A DNA stretch of 64,000 nucleotides from Streptococcus sp. F0442 (GCF_000314795.2 NZ_KB373315.1:246501-310500), one strand, 5' to 3'. Numbered from the stretch's first letter, positions 19,691-29,437 are shown. Numbers and translations: made by a program. The notes: generated by a model not told the origin, from the sequence alone.

Positions 19691-22600
19691 ATGAAAAAAC
19701 GTATCATACTCTATAAAAAAGGTTTTCGCTATGAGCTAGCACTAGAAGAAGGGAAGACAGCAACCGTATCGAATCAAGAAACGGCTCAGTTGACCATTTC
19801 TTCGCAAGAACATCCCCTTCATTTCCAATGGAGTCAGGGAGAGGTCTTTTATCAGAATGGTGAAGACAAAGGAGTACTTAAAAACAGCAAGATTCTTGGG
19901 GATGTTGTCTGCTACTTGGCAACAGGGGAAGTCCATACCTATGAGCTACTCGACAAGGAAGAGATCCTCGTAGCAGATGAACAAGGTGCGGATGTGCGCG
20001 TGCATTATCCCGTGCGCTTTCTCCTTGTGAAAAAAGACCAGACCTGGACTTGCCAGCTCTTATCTGGAAAACTCTACCATAACCACAAACTCGTTACTGA
20101 AGCAACTGTTCCACTGGCTTTTGGAGATGAGCTGGCGATTGGAGATGTGACCTTTAAGCTCTATCCGGAAGAATTTGGCGTGGAAGGGACTGTTGAAGTA
20201 AGTCCTTATCTGGTACCGCGCTTGCATTCGCGTTACGACTTCTACAAGGACTACCCAGAGTACCACCGGTCTCCGCGGATCATCTACCGGAGCTCAGAAG
20301 ACAAGATCTTGATCAATCCTCCGGGTGCGGAGCCCCAAAAACCTTCCGATGAACTCTTGAAGTTGATCATGCCACCCCTTATCATGGTTGGGGTGACCCT
20401 CTTGATCACCATTTTCCAACCGCGGGGGCTCTATATCATCGCGACGGTATCCATGTCGGTGGTTAGTGTGATCTTTTCGGTCCAAGGATTTTTCAAGAAT
20501 CGTAAGAAATACAAAGAAGATAAGAAAGAGCGCGTGGAGCTCTACCATCTCTATCTCAAGGACAAGGCTAAGGACTTGGAACAGCTCTCTCGGAAGCAAC
20601 GAGAAGGCATGTTTTACCATTTCCCAGCCATCGAAGACTTGACCAAGATGGTCAAACGCTATGACTCGCGGATCTACGAAAAAACACCGCTTCATTTTGA
20701 CTTTTTGGCCTATCGTTTGGGCTTGGGCAAGGTTCCAACCAGCTATGAGCTCAAATATGGTCAGGAAGAACGTAGTGGGAAGAAAGATGCCTTGGAAGAA
20801 GAAGGCTATGCTCTTTTCCAAGCGCATCAAAAGATCGACAATCTTCCGATTGTAGCTAGCCTTAATCGGGGGCCTGTCGGGTACGTCGGCCCTCGTCCTA
20901 TCGTGCTCGAGCAGTTGCAACTCCTGGTTGCCCAATTGGCTGTCTTTCACTCTTACCATGATCTGACCATTATTCCGATCATTCCAGAAGAGGAAAAAGA
21001 AAGCTGGGATTGGATGCGCTGGTTGCCCCATGCGACCTTGCAAGACATGAATGTCCGTAGCTTTGTCTACAATCAGCGGACACGCGATCAGGTCTTGAAC
21101 AGTCTCAACCAAATCCTCAAGCTCCGCAAGGCGCAAAAAGAGGAAGAAAAAGCCAATGATACCAAGATCTTCCACCCTCACTATGTGGTGCTCATCACCG
21201 ATGAGACCTTGATTTTGGACCATGTCATCATGGAGTTCTTCCGTGAGGATCCGACAGAGCTAGGCTGCTCCATCATCTATGTGGCAGATGTGCTCTCATC
21301 TCTTTCTGAAAATATCCAAACGGTTATCTCCATCAAGGACCGCAACCAAGGGCAACTGCTCTTGCAAGAAGGGGTTCTTCGGGAGCTCGACTTCCAATTG
21401 GACCACTTCCCTGAAGGTTATGACAAGGAAGCCATCTCGCGTGGCCTTGCCCCCCTCAAGCATATCCAACAGCTCAAGAGCTCGATTCCAGACTCAGTGA
21501 CCTTCCTTGAAATGTATCAAGCGGAAACTTTCAATGATCTCAAGGTCTTGAGTCGTTGGGAGAGCCATGCCCCTTACCAAAGTTTGGCAGTGCCGATCGG
21601 TCTTCGTGGGAAGGATGATTTGGTCTACCTCAATCTCCATGAAAAAGCTCATGGACCACACGGTTTGATCGCAGGGACAACTGGTTCTGGTAAGTCTGAA
21701 ACCATTCAGTCTTATATCCTGAGCCTTGCTGTCAACTTCCACCCACATGATGTGGCTTTCCTCCTCATCGACTACAAGGGTGGGGGAATGGCCAATCTCT
21801 TCAAGGATCTGCCTCACTTGCTGGGGACCATCACCAACTTGGATGGTGCCCAGTCTATGCGGGCCCTAGCCTCTATTAATGCGGAGATCCATCGTCGGGA
21901 GCGGCTCTTTGGCCAATATGGAGTCAACCATATCAACCAATACCAAAAGAAATTTAAACTGGGTGAAGCGACCGAACCGCTTCCTCACCTCTTCTTGATC
22001 AGTGATGAGTTCGCCGAACTCAAGGTCAACCAACCAGACTTCATCAAGGAATTGGTCTCTATCGCGCGTGTCGGGCGTTCCCTCGGGGTACACTTGATCC
22101 TTGCGACGCAAAAACCTTCTGGGGTCGTGGATGACCAGATCTGGTCCAACTCCCGCTTCAAGCTAGCCCTCAAGGTAGCAGACCGTGGGGATTCCATGGA
22201 GATGCTGCGGACGGCAGATGCGGCTGAAATCACCCAGACCGGTCGTGCCTACCTCCAAGTCGGAAATAACGAAGTCTATGAACTCTTCCAAACCGCTTGG
22301 TCTGGAGCAGACTACCAGCCTGAGAAAGATCATCTAGGGATCGAAGACCACACCATCTACTTGATCAATGAACTGGGCCAATACGAAGTCCTCAACCAAG
22401 ACCTCTCGGGTCTCGATATGGCAGAAGAAATCAAGGAAGTGCCGACAGAGCTGGATGTTATCGTGCAGGAAATCAATCACTTGCACCAACAAGAAGGCAT
22501 CTCAGCTGTGGCCCAACCATGGTTGCCTCCCCTCAAAGAGCGGATCACGCTGGATGAGTTGGACAAGGTCGTGCCGATCGAGGCTTGGCAAAAACGGACA

Positions 22601-24094
22601 GCTCCAAGCGTCCTGATCGGGGTCGCCGATATTCCGCAAGCGCAAAAGCAAGAAGCTGTTGCTATTGATCTGTCAAAAGATGGGAATATCCTCCTTTACG
22701 GAAGTCCAGGTACAGGAAAGACCACTTTCCTACAGACAGTCGCTATGGATCTGGCTCGCAAGCAGAGCCCAGAAAATCTGACCATGTACCTGCTGGATTT
22801 CGGAACCAATGGTCTAGCACCCTTGACGCAATTGCCACATGTGGCTGATAGCCTCTTGCTCGATCAGACGGAGAAAATCCAGAAATTTATCCGGATCATC
22901 AACCGCGAGTTGGATCGTCGCAAAAAGCTCCTCTCCGAGCATGGGGTCGGCACTATCGCCCTCTACCGTGAAGTGACCGGCAAGCAAGAGCCTACTATGG
23001 TTATCCTCATGGATAGCTATGAGTCTATGAAGGACGAACCTTATGAGACAGACCTCTTCAAGCTCTTCATGCGGATCTCTCGTGAAGGTCTCAGCATCGG
23101 TGTGCACTTAATCATCACAGCTAGCCGGCAGAATAACCTACGGGCTCAGCTCTATTCAAACTTCAAGCACCAGCTGACCTTGCCACAAAATGATCTCTCT
23201 GAAGTCCGCGGTATCGTAGGAGCAACCCCACTAGCATCTACGATGGAAGACATCAAGGGACGGGCGCTCATGAAGCGTGACGAAGTCGATGTCGTCCAGT
23301 TCGCTCTACCAGTCGCAGGGGACAATGATATCCAAATCATCAACAACCTCCGCGACCAAGTCCAAAGTCTTAAAGAGATGTGGACGGGTCGCACCCCAGC
23401 AGGCATCCCAATGGTGCCAGATGAGTTGACAGAAGTAGCCTTCTACGGACGTGAGGATGTGATGTTAAGCTATTTGAAAGGGGATGTTCCAGTCGGTTTA
23501 GATGTTGAGACGGTTGATCTCATTTCTTGGAAAGCAAAAGACGGTAACCTTCTTTATTTAACAGAACAGGATGAACAAATGACAGGATTAGTTAATCAAC
23601 TAATCAAAGCTAAGCAAACTTTTGTTATTATTGCACCACCTCACCAATCATTTGAAGGAATTGAAAATATTACAGTAGTAAATAATAAAGATGAATATCA
23701 TGAATTATTATCTGTCATCGAACAAAAAATTGATGAGAGAAGAAAAAATGGTAATTCAAATCATGTTGTAACATTAGTTGTATATAATTTAACAGAGTTA
23801 GTTGAAATTATGGACAATGAAACAATTGCTATTTTAGCTAACGTGCTTGAAAGAGGGCAAAAAGGTGGGTATGCATCTATTGTTATAAGTACACCAAGAT
23901 TAAGTAGATTAGTTGATAAAGCATCTATAGTAGTAAAATCATATAAATTAGCATTAGTAGGTATTAGACTAAATGACCAAACGATCATAAATGTCAATAA
24001 TAAACCAAATATGAGAGAACCTCAATTAGATGAACAGCTTCATTATTATGTCCAAAATAAAATGGCAAGAAAAATTAAAGTACTAATGAAATAG
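19691..24094 (+). CDS. essC: EssC, FtsK/SpoIIIE-type T7SS motor ATPase with variant C-terminus
   Basis: 1467 residues. Two FHA-like domains at the N-terminus (about 1-185), two membrane helices (about 225-270), then three ATPase modules. D1 has GTTGSGKS (662-669) and D2 has GSPGTGKT (1004-1011). The third module (from about 1265) has no intact P-loop, as usual for D3. EssC recognises and drives substrates through the machine. Codon use and base composition switch abruptly to AT-rich at about 23,470, so the last ~205 residues differ in origin from the rest. Staphylococcal EssC has the same variable tail that pairs with downstream effectors. Confidence 0.95.
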   Translation: MKKRIILYKKGFRYELALEEGKTATVSNQETAQLTISSQEHPLHFQWSQGEVFYQNGEDKGVLKNSKILGDVVCYLATGEVHTYELLDKEEILVADEQGADVRVHYPVRFLLVKKDQTWTCQLLSGKLYHNHKLVTEATVPLAFGDELAIGDVTFKLYPEEFGVEGTVEVSPYLVPRLHSRYDFYKDYPEYHRSPRIIYRSSEDKILINPPGAEPQKPSDELLKLIMPPLIMVGVTLLITIFQPRGLYIIATVSMSVVSVIFSVQGFFKNRKKYKEDKKERVELYHLYLKDKAKDLEQLSRKQREGMFYHFPAIEDLTKMVKRYDSRIYEKTPLHFDFLAYRLGLGKVPTSYELKYGQEERSGKKDALEEEGYALFQAHQKIDNLPIVASLNRGPVGYVGPRPIVLEQLQLLVAQLAVFHSYHDLTIIPIIPEEEKESWDWMRWLPHATLQDMNVRSFVYNQRTRDQVLNSLNQILKLRKAQKEEEKANDTKIFHPHYVVLITDETLILDHVIMEFFREDPTELGCSIIYVADVLSSLSENIQTVISIKDRNQGQLLLQEGVLRELDFQLDHFPEGYDKEAISRGLAPLKHIQQLKSSIPDSVTFLEMYQAETFNDLKVLSRWESHAPYQSLAVPIGLRGKDDLVYLNLHEKAHGPHGLIAGTTGSGKSETIQSYILSLAVNFHPHDVAFLLIDYKGGGMANLFKDLPHLLGTITNLDGAQSMRALASINAEIHRRERLFGQYGVNHINQYQKKFKLGEATEPLPHLFLISDEFAELKVNQPDFIKELVSIARVGRSLGVHLILATQKPSGVVDDQIWSNSRFKLALKVADRGDSMEMLRTADAAEITQTGRAYLQVGNNEVYELFQTAWSGADYQPEKDHLGIEDHTIYLINELGQYEVLNQDLSGLDMAEEIKEVPTELDVIVQEINHLHQQEGISAVAQPWLPPLKERITLDELDKVVPIEAWQKRTAPSVLIGVADIPQAQKQEAVAIDLSKDGNILLYGSPGTGKTTFLQTVAMDLARKQSPENLTMYLLDFGTNGLAPLTQLPHVADSLLLDQTEKIQKFIRIINRELDRRKKLLSEHGVGTIALYREVTGKQEPTMVILMDSYESMKDEPYETDLFKLFMRISREGLSIGVHLIITASRQNNLRAQLYSNFKHQLTLPQNDLSEVRGIVGATPLASTMEDIKGRALMKRDEVDVVQFALPVAGDNDIQIINNLRDQVQSLKEMWTGRTPAGIPMVPDELTEVAFYGREDVMLSYLKGDVPVGLDVETVDLISWKAKDGNLLYLTEQDEQMTGLVNQLIKAKQTFVIIAPPHQSFEGIENITVVNNKDEYHELLSVIEQKIDERRKNGNSNHVVTLVVYNLTELVEIMDNETIAILANVLERGQKGGYASIVISTPRLSRLVDKASIVVKSYKLALVGIRLNDQTIINVNNKPNMREPQLDEQLHYYVQNKMARKIKVLMK

Positions 24095-24103
24095 GAGAAA
24101 TTT

Positions 24104-24472
24104 ATGTCAGCTTCACAGAATACTATAAATTTGCAGAATGAGATAACCGCTATAGATACTAAAATTACGGCACTTAACAATGCATCATCTAAAATTGATG
24201 GGGTAAAAGTGAAAGTGAAGACGACAAAAGATGATATGTCTTCCCTTCATATCGCTGGTCAAAAATACGATGAAGAGTATGAAGATGAGCAAAGTGGAAT
24301 TAAGGCTTGTAAGAAAAAGATTACTTCAAAAAAAACTTCGGTTAAAGAAGTAATTGATGAACAAATTGGAGTTTTACAAACGTATCGCATGATTGTTAGT
24401 GCTGAATTGTTGGCTTCTAAAGCAGCAGATAAGCTACGTGAAAAGTATGAAAAAATGAAGGGAGGAAAATAA
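24104..24472 (+). CDS. Small helical T7SS-associated protein (YwqH/DUF5082-like)
   Basis: 122 residues, almost wholly alpha-helical with heptad-like patterns, no signal peptide, and a lysine-rich end. It directly follows essC (9 bp) and ends one base before the large effector gene. Size, position and pattern resemble the YwqH/DUF5082 or Lap-type targeting proteins that pair with LXG effectors and help load them onto EssC. I infer a chaperone/co-secretion role; the exact family needs a profile search. AT-rich like the rest of the cassette. Confidence 0.6.
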   Translation: MSASQNTINLQNEITAIDTKITALNNASSKIDGVKVKVKTTKDDMSSLHIAGQKYDEEYEDEQSGIKACKKKITSKKTSVKEVIDEQIGVLQTYRMIVSAELLASKAADKLREKYEKMKGGK

Positions 24473-24473
24473 T

Positions 24474-26615
24474 ATGAAGGTTACTGTTAAGGATAAAGAA
24501 GGATTGCAAACACATGCTACTGAATCAGAAAATGCTGCAACGGAGTATGTCAATAACATAAGTGCAACTGAGCGACAGTTTACGATGAAAGTTGAAGGAA
24601 GCTATACGTCAGCTATTAATAAATTTCAAGAGAGAGTAAATTCGATTTCAACAATATTACATGAAGATTTTCCTCAATCCTTAGAAAGATATGGGGAAAC
24701 TATTCTTACATATATTGCAGATTTAGATAGTGCAGGATTTTCACCAAGTCAAGTAATTAAGACAAAAGATGATGATATAGAAAAAATTAAAAATTGGTTA
24801 ACAAGTGAAAAAAGTAAAGAATTTTCCACTACATTAGGGGATCTTACTCCAGCAGTAAAAGCAGCCAAAGATGCTTTAGCATTATCTCCAAAACCATATG
24901 AAATGTCGGAAAAACCAACGGTTGAATCAATACAAAAAGATATTGATGCTAAATTAAAAACGTTATCGGATGCTAGAGAGACAACACATCAAGCATTAAA
25001 TACAGCCTTAAATACTTTTAAAACTAATTTACAGGAAGTTTCTGCTTCTCTTGCTGGAATAAATGCTGCCATACTGAATGCAGCAAATATCGGTACTTTA
25101 TCAATTAGTGAATTAACAAAGATGATCAAAAATGGACAATTAACTGATCAGAATATGCAATTAATTAATTCGATACAAGATTCAGAAGATATCGTTGTGC
25201 TTAGAATATTGCTAAATGAGAATGGGAATGAAGTGGAATTCTTTGAAAATTTAGGATCAGTAAATGCAAAACATGTCAGCGAAACAATGATGGATTTGGT
25301 ATATTATAGGGTGAATCACGAATATGAAGTTGCTTTGCAATATGATGGTGCTAAAAATAATATTGAAATTTTCATAAAATCAATTTCTGAACAAGATAAA
25401 GATGCTGCCAAAGATTATTTTGAAAAATTAACAATGGCTGGTGATCGATATGCCTCTATTCTAAGTACAAGAGCAAGAGGATTGATGCCAGCATTACCTG
25501 CTTCAAATGCAGATGCATCAGCATGGGCAAAATATGAAAGCGAGAGAGCTGATGCTATAGCACAATATCCAGAAATAGAAACTAAAATGGCAAGGGCAGG
25601 GGTCTTAACCAGTTTATTTGAATCATTAGCAGTTGCAAATGTAGGGAAGGATGAAAGAAATTATAAAGGTAAAAAATACGATCTGACAAGTAAAATTTCG
25701 AATTTACAATTTGTAGATGGTGGTTTTACATATGATTTAACCACAAGAGAATTGAAAAATTTACAAAACATGAGTGTAGAAGCATCTACAGAAAAAATTT
25801 CTTCAAACTCATATACGGATTTTGATAAAGTAGCTAAAAGTGAGAAATTTGAGAATCTAAGAGAAATTCGTGAGAAGCGAAATGATGCATTAAAGGATTA
25901 TGCTAAAGAACTCCTTGGTATGATAGCTGGGAAAGTGGTTCCAGGAGGAGATTCGTTAGTAGAATTAGCTTTTTCACAGGATGATGTTTTTGAAAAGCCA
26001 GGAGCAACTTTTTCTTATATCAATTCAAGTGGTAAAGCAGCCCTTCGAGAATTTCATTCAAAAATTGGTGGAGAATATTTTGGAGATTATGCTACATTAG
26101 TCTCGCATATTGATGGCTTAAAAGAAATTGATGCTGAAGAAGCTAAAGCAAAAGATGATGCTACAGGAGCATTTTTCAATGCTGGAGGTCGGACTATGTC
26201 AGGGGAATCCACAGGTTATGTTAAATATGATATGACCTATGATTTGCAATCTATTATGGCTCGTGATGATATGGAAAAAAATGGGTTACGCGGATATTAT
26301 TATGATATGGTTCCAGATGATGAAAATACCCCAATAAATGAAAAAATAGAAAATGTTAAAAACTATGAAAATGAAATGCAATCACGTCGTCCTGAAATGG
26401 CTTTATCATCCTATGAAAGTTATGAATTTTTTACGGGTCAAGGGGGATACACTGTTGAAGATATTGGGATTGAAAATGTTAATAAAGATATAAAAAGTAT
26501 ATCAGATTATAAGGGAAATTCATTCGCAAAGGATAAATTTGAAACATGGCAAAATAAAATTTATGGACTGGGAGATAGCCAAAGTAGTATCCTAGAAAGG
26601 AATATTAATGGGTAA
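24474..26615 (+). CDS. Large T7SS effector candidate, LXG-like N-terminus, unknown C-terminus
   Basis: 713 residues with no signal peptide. The first ~220 residues are helical; a KVEGSYTSAINKFQERV segment and the following long helices look like the LXG/WXG-superfamily hairpin used for T7SS export. The rest (about 230-713) is unlike any toxin domain I know: a helical region, a hydrophobic segment near residue 485 (LLGMIAGKVVPGGDSLVELAF), and an acidic, Tyr-rich end. No classical nuclease, NADase or lipid II-phosphatase motif is visible. It overlaps the next gene by 8 bp. Secretion as cargo of this T7SS is inferred from position. Confidence 0.6.
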   Translation: MKVTVKDKEGLQTHATESENAATEYVNNISATERQFTMKVEGSYTSAINKFQERVNSISTILHEDFPQSLERYGETILTYIADLDSAGFSPSQVIKTKDDDIEKIKNWLTSEKSKEFSTTLGDLTPAVKAAKDALALSPKPYEMSEKPTVESIQKDIDAKLKTLSDARETTHQALNTALNTFKTNLQEVSASLAGINAAILNAANIGTLSISELTKMIKNGQLTDQNMQLINSIQDSEDIVVLRILLNENGNEVEFFENLGSVNAKHVSETMMDLVYYRVNHEYEVALQYDGAKNNIEIFIKSISEQDKDAAKDYFEKLTMAGDRYASILSTRARGLMPALPASNADASAWAKYESERADAIAQYPEIETKMARAGVLTSLFESLAVANVGKDERNYKGKKYDLTSKISNLQFVDGGFTYDLTTRELKNLQNMSVEASTEKISSNSYTDFDKVAKSEKFENLREIREKRNDALKDYAKELLGMIAGKVVPGGDSLVELAFSQDDVFEKPGATFSYINSSGKAALREFHSKIGGEYFGDYATLVSHIDGLKEIDAEEAKAKDDATGAFFNAGGRTMSGESTGYVKYDMTYDLQSIMARDDMEKNGLRGYYYDMVPDDENTPINEKIENVKNYENEMQSRRPEMALSSYESYEFFTGQGGYTVEDIGIENVNKDIKSISDYKGNSFAKDKFETWQNKIYGLGDSQSSILERNING

Positions 26616-27564
26616 AAAAATTAAAATATTATTTTGCATCCTTCTTGTGACGATAGCAAGTGCGGGATTTTTACTACTACGAAAAAGTGGGCAAAAACAA
26701 ACGCAAAACAACTCAGAAGTTGTGAAATATGTGGATGTAAAATTTGAGAAACCAACAATTCATGTTTTTGATGACAATAAATTTGTATTTGTTGCGCAAA
26801 AAGATGGTTTTGGAGGTATTGCATTCGGTCAAGATTATATTTCTGTTTTTGATGTTCATCAAAAACAGATTAATATAAGTAGGGATAAAGAGCAAATCGT
26901 ATCACCCAAAATGGTAAAAGATGAGTACTTTAATATTATTTCTTATGATTTGAATGCTGCTGGCTTTCCAAGTAAAAAGACAGAAGTATATCAATTATTA
27001 GGGGAAAAAGAGTATAGAGGCTCACACGTTATCAATCAGTATTATGCAGATAACAAGGATTATATACCTGTAACTTTATATAAAGTTGGAAATAATGCGA
27101 GTAAAGACATTATGGTTGATATTACAAATCAGAAAGTTGAAAATATTGATAAATTTGGTGATTTACAGAAGACCAATTTTTCATATGGGGGACTTGAATT
27201 AGGTAAGGGAGGAGTATTCGACAGTTTACGTAAATTAATGGAGGAAAAATACCATTTGAATTTTGCAGCTGGTTATATTAATACGAATATTGCAAATAGA
27301 GATCCTGAAAAGATAGATATCTCCAATACAAATTTTGCTCAAGACTATCCAGAAATGGCTAAAGATATAAAGAATTTAGCTCGTTTATATATGAGACCTA
27401 ACCAGTACTCAACCAAAGAGTGGTTTGATACAGTTCTTCATTGGTTTGCACCAAGGGGGGAGGATGTATTAGAGATCTATGCGACGGATCCGAAGAGTGG
27501 TGAGAAGACACAAATAAAATCCTACGATGAATTAATGGTTTGGTCTGCTAATCATCCAGAGTAA
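26608..27564 (+). CDS. Membrane-anchored extracellular protein in the effector cassette, possible immunity factor
   Basis: 318 residues: positively charged start, one membrane helix (about 5-24, no lipobox cysteine), then about 290 residues predicted outside the cell. It overlaps the effector's 3' end by 8 bp, so the two are made together. Some LXG effectors are neutralised by outward-facing anchored proteins such as TipC. By analogy this may be an immunity protein, or a surface partner of the effector. No known domain is recognised. Start ATG has AGAAAGG upstream. Confidence 0.55.
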   Translation: MGKKIKILFCILLVTIASAGFLLLRKSGQKQTQNNSEVVKYVDVKFEKPTIHVFDDNKFVFVAQKDGFGGIAFGQDYISVFDVHQKQINISRDKEQIVSPKMVKDEYFNIISYDLNAAGFPSKKTEVYQLLGEKEYRGSHVINQYYADNKDYIPVTLYKVGNNASKDIMVDITNQKVENIDKFGDLQKTNFSYGGLELGKGGVFDSLRKLMEEKYHLNFAAGYINTNIANRDPEKIDISNTNFAQDYPEMAKDIKNLARLYMRPNQYSTKEWFDTVLHWFAPRGEDVLEIYATDPKSGEKTQIKSYDELMVWSANHPE

Positions 27565-27577
27565 ATAGGAGGTAAAT

Positions 27578-27946
27578 ATGGGATCAAAAAATGGTACCGG
27601 AACAATAGCGGTCAATAGTGCGCAAATTAAAAATACTAAGGCTGAGTTAGATAAAGCATTTTTAAATGAAAATGCAAATCCATCTGTATGGGTAGATGAT
27701 AGTTCACTAGAAATCATGAATAGCACATACGGTAGCTTTAAGGAAGCGACTGAAAATATTTCTGCAGCAATTGTGGGATTCAATCAATATTTAGATTCAA
27801 TGGCTACTGCATTTGAAAAAAAAGACACAGAGTTAGCCTTCGATATTCAAGATTTACAGATAAAAAATTCTTTTAGTCAGAAGAGATATGATAAGAACTC
27901 TGCGTATAATGATAGTAAATATCGTAGTTTGCCAGGTGCTGAATAA
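27578..27946 (+). CDS. Small WXG-like partner protein (DUF3130/TIGR04197-like)
   Basis: 122 residues, helical, no signal peptide. The GTIAVNSAQI start, a central hairpin region and the ending FEKKDTELAFDI match the pattern of DUF3130/SACOL2603-type proteins (Lap1), in which a conserved Phe/Asp-rich motif closes the second helix. Such proteins bind the LXG domain and form part of the export signal. It is unusual in lying after, not before, the effector. AGGAGGTAAAT gives a strong ribosome binding site. Confidence 0.6.
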   Translation: MGSKNGTGTIAVNSAQIKNTKAELDKAFLNENANPSVWVDDSSLEIMNSTYGSFKEATENISAAIVGFNQYLDSMATAFEKKDTELAFDIQDLQIKNSFSQKRYDKNSAYNDSKYRSLPGAE

Positions 27947-27995
27947 TAATAATTGATTGTATAGTTTATCATTTTTATTAATTGTGATTAAGAAT

Positions 27996-28020
27996 AGAGA
28001 ACCACTGGTTCTCTCTTTTT
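27996..28020 (+). terminator. Terminator closing the T7SS cassette
   Basis: Stem AGAGAACC / GGTTCTCT with a 3-nt loop, followed by CTTTTT. It marks the end of the AT-rich block. Confidence 0.85.
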
Positions 28021-28052
28021 CATCCCTCAACTCTCTCCACCTAGTAACGAAC

Positions 28053-28081
28053 TTGCCCTTCAAACTAAATTTCGGTATGAT
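28053..28081 (+). promoter_or_regulatory. Promoter of the lipoprotein/DUF3592 pair
   Basis: TTGCCC (28053-28058), 17-bp spacer, TATGAT (28076-28081). Confidence 0.5.
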
Positions 28082-28134
28082 AGTAGAAACTGTTTTTTTA
28101 ATTCAACTCGATCATAAAAGAAGGGAAATGATCC

Positions 28135-28689
28135 ATGAAAAAGATGCTAGTATTGCTGGCGAGTGTGCTTGTTTTAACAGCCTGCGCTCAGCCGAAAAAA
28201 GATGCGAAAGAGGCAACCGCAAGCAAAACGGAGCAAAGCACAAAGGCTTCCTCGTCTGCTAAAGAGGAAAAGGGCTTGAAGTTTGTTGTCGCGCCTCAAT
28301 TTGAAGGAAAAACATCTGATTTGATGGAACTGGGGAAGAAGTTGGTTAAGGAGCATCCGGAGGCTGGCAAGCAAGGTGAGATCACTTTGTATTATACAGG
28401 GAGTACCTATACTTTGAACCAACAAGAATATGTAGTATTTATGTTGGTCAACAAAACGACAACGAATATTGATCATGATGCAGAGTTTAAGCTCAATTGG
28501 AGTTATGATGGGCAATCGATATATCAAAATCAGTTAGTTGAGTATAGTATTTCTGAAAATGGTAAATTACCTACTCAATCGGCAACGATCCTTTTGCTTC
28601 CTTTGACCAAGGAGCAAGAATCAATTGTTGAAAGTATAACAGATGGAACGAAGATGAGTCTGAGTATGTCAGATCTGATGATGAAGTAG
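28135..28689 (+). CDS. Lipoprotein of unknown function
   Basis: 184 residues: signal peptide with lipobox LTAC (Cys17), a Lys/Ser/Thr linker (about 18-47), and a globular domain of about 135 residues. It should be anchored outside the membrane. I do not recognise the domain. It stops right where the next gene starts, so the two are co-expressed. Base composition is back to that of the core genome. Confidence 0.75.
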   Translation: MKKMLVLLASVLVLTACAQPKKDAKEATASKTEQSTKASSSAKEEKGLKFVVAPQFEGKTSDLMELGKKLVKEHPEAGKQGEITLYYTGSTYTLNQQEYVVFMLVNKTTTNIDHDAEFKLNWSYDGQSIYQNQLVEYSISENGKLPTQSATILLLPLTKEQESIVESITDGTKMSLSMSDLMMK

Positions 28690-29238
28690 GTGATGGGTAT
28701 GCCCGATATCAGAATACTACTAGTCATTGCTGTGGCTGTTATTGGATTTCCTTTGTTTGAAGTACTCTTTTTTGGACACTTTTATAGAAGAGAAGTTAGG
28801 ATTAAGACTCTCTCTTCAAAGAGTATTGAGGGAGTGGTAGTTGGCTATAAGAGGGCACAAATTGTAGCGGCTCCGATTGTAGAATATAGAGTGGATGGTC
28901 AGACCTATCGAAATAGCCTGAAATATTATTGGGTGGTGCGGGCAACACTTCCTTGGAAAACGAATCAAGCGGCTAGTGACATCGATTTGATGGCGCAAAG
29001 GATAACTATCTACACCAATTCTACAGTCTCAAAGGGAAATTTTTTTCAGGATGCTTTTCCATTGGGATCGACCATGACGGTCTGGTATAATCCAGCTTGT
29101 CCAAAAGAATCATACGTTGAACGCTATAGTGGGCTAGATAAATCTTATAAGCGGGAAATGTGGATTGGTATCTGGATGTTGATATTATTGCCTATTTTGG
29201 CAGTTGTGGCCATCGTCATTGGGATGAAGTATAAATGA
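28690..29238 (+). CDS. Membrane protein, DUF3592-like
   Basis: About 182 residues with an N-terminal and a C-terminal membrane helix and a beta-rich loop between (VVVGYKRAQIVAAPIVEYRV, then TVWYNPACPKESYV), the pattern of DUF3592 proteins. Three possible starts (GTG 28690, ATG 28693, ATG 28699) cannot be separated; the last has the best-spaced AGGTGA. Function unknown; coupled to the preceding lipoprotein. Confidence 0.65.
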   Translation: MMGMPDIRILLVIAVAVIGFPLFEVLFFGHFYRREVRIKTLSSKSIEGVVVGYKRAQIVAAPIVEYRVDGQTYRNSLKYYWVVRATLPWKTNQAASDIDLMAQRITIYTNSTVSKGNFFQDAFPLGSTMTVWYNPACPKESYVERYSGLDKSYKREMWIGIWMLILLPILAVVAIVIGMKYK

Positions 29239-29275
29239 TGGATCAGCCCTAACTGAATAGATGAAACATGAAGAG

Positions 29276-29303
29276 AAATCACCACTAGTCCGGTGATTTT
29301 TTC
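29276..29303 (+). terminator. Terminator before polC
   Basis: Stem AAATCACC / GGTGATTT followed by TTTC, ending the lipoprotein/DUF3592 transcript. Confidence 0.75.
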
Positions 29304-29437
29304 GTCTTCACTTCTCCCTCGAATTAATCCTTAAATTGTGATAAAATAAGGGTTACGAATGTTTTTGAATGGTTTGTTTTGCATAGAAATCGGGCTACTC
29401 AAAAGCGAGCAAAAGAATCAAGATCAAGGGAGAAACA

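Noticed and set aside
27957..28262. 101-codon frame after the T7SS cassette
   Set aside because: It spans a terminator and overlaps a lipoprotein gene in another frame.
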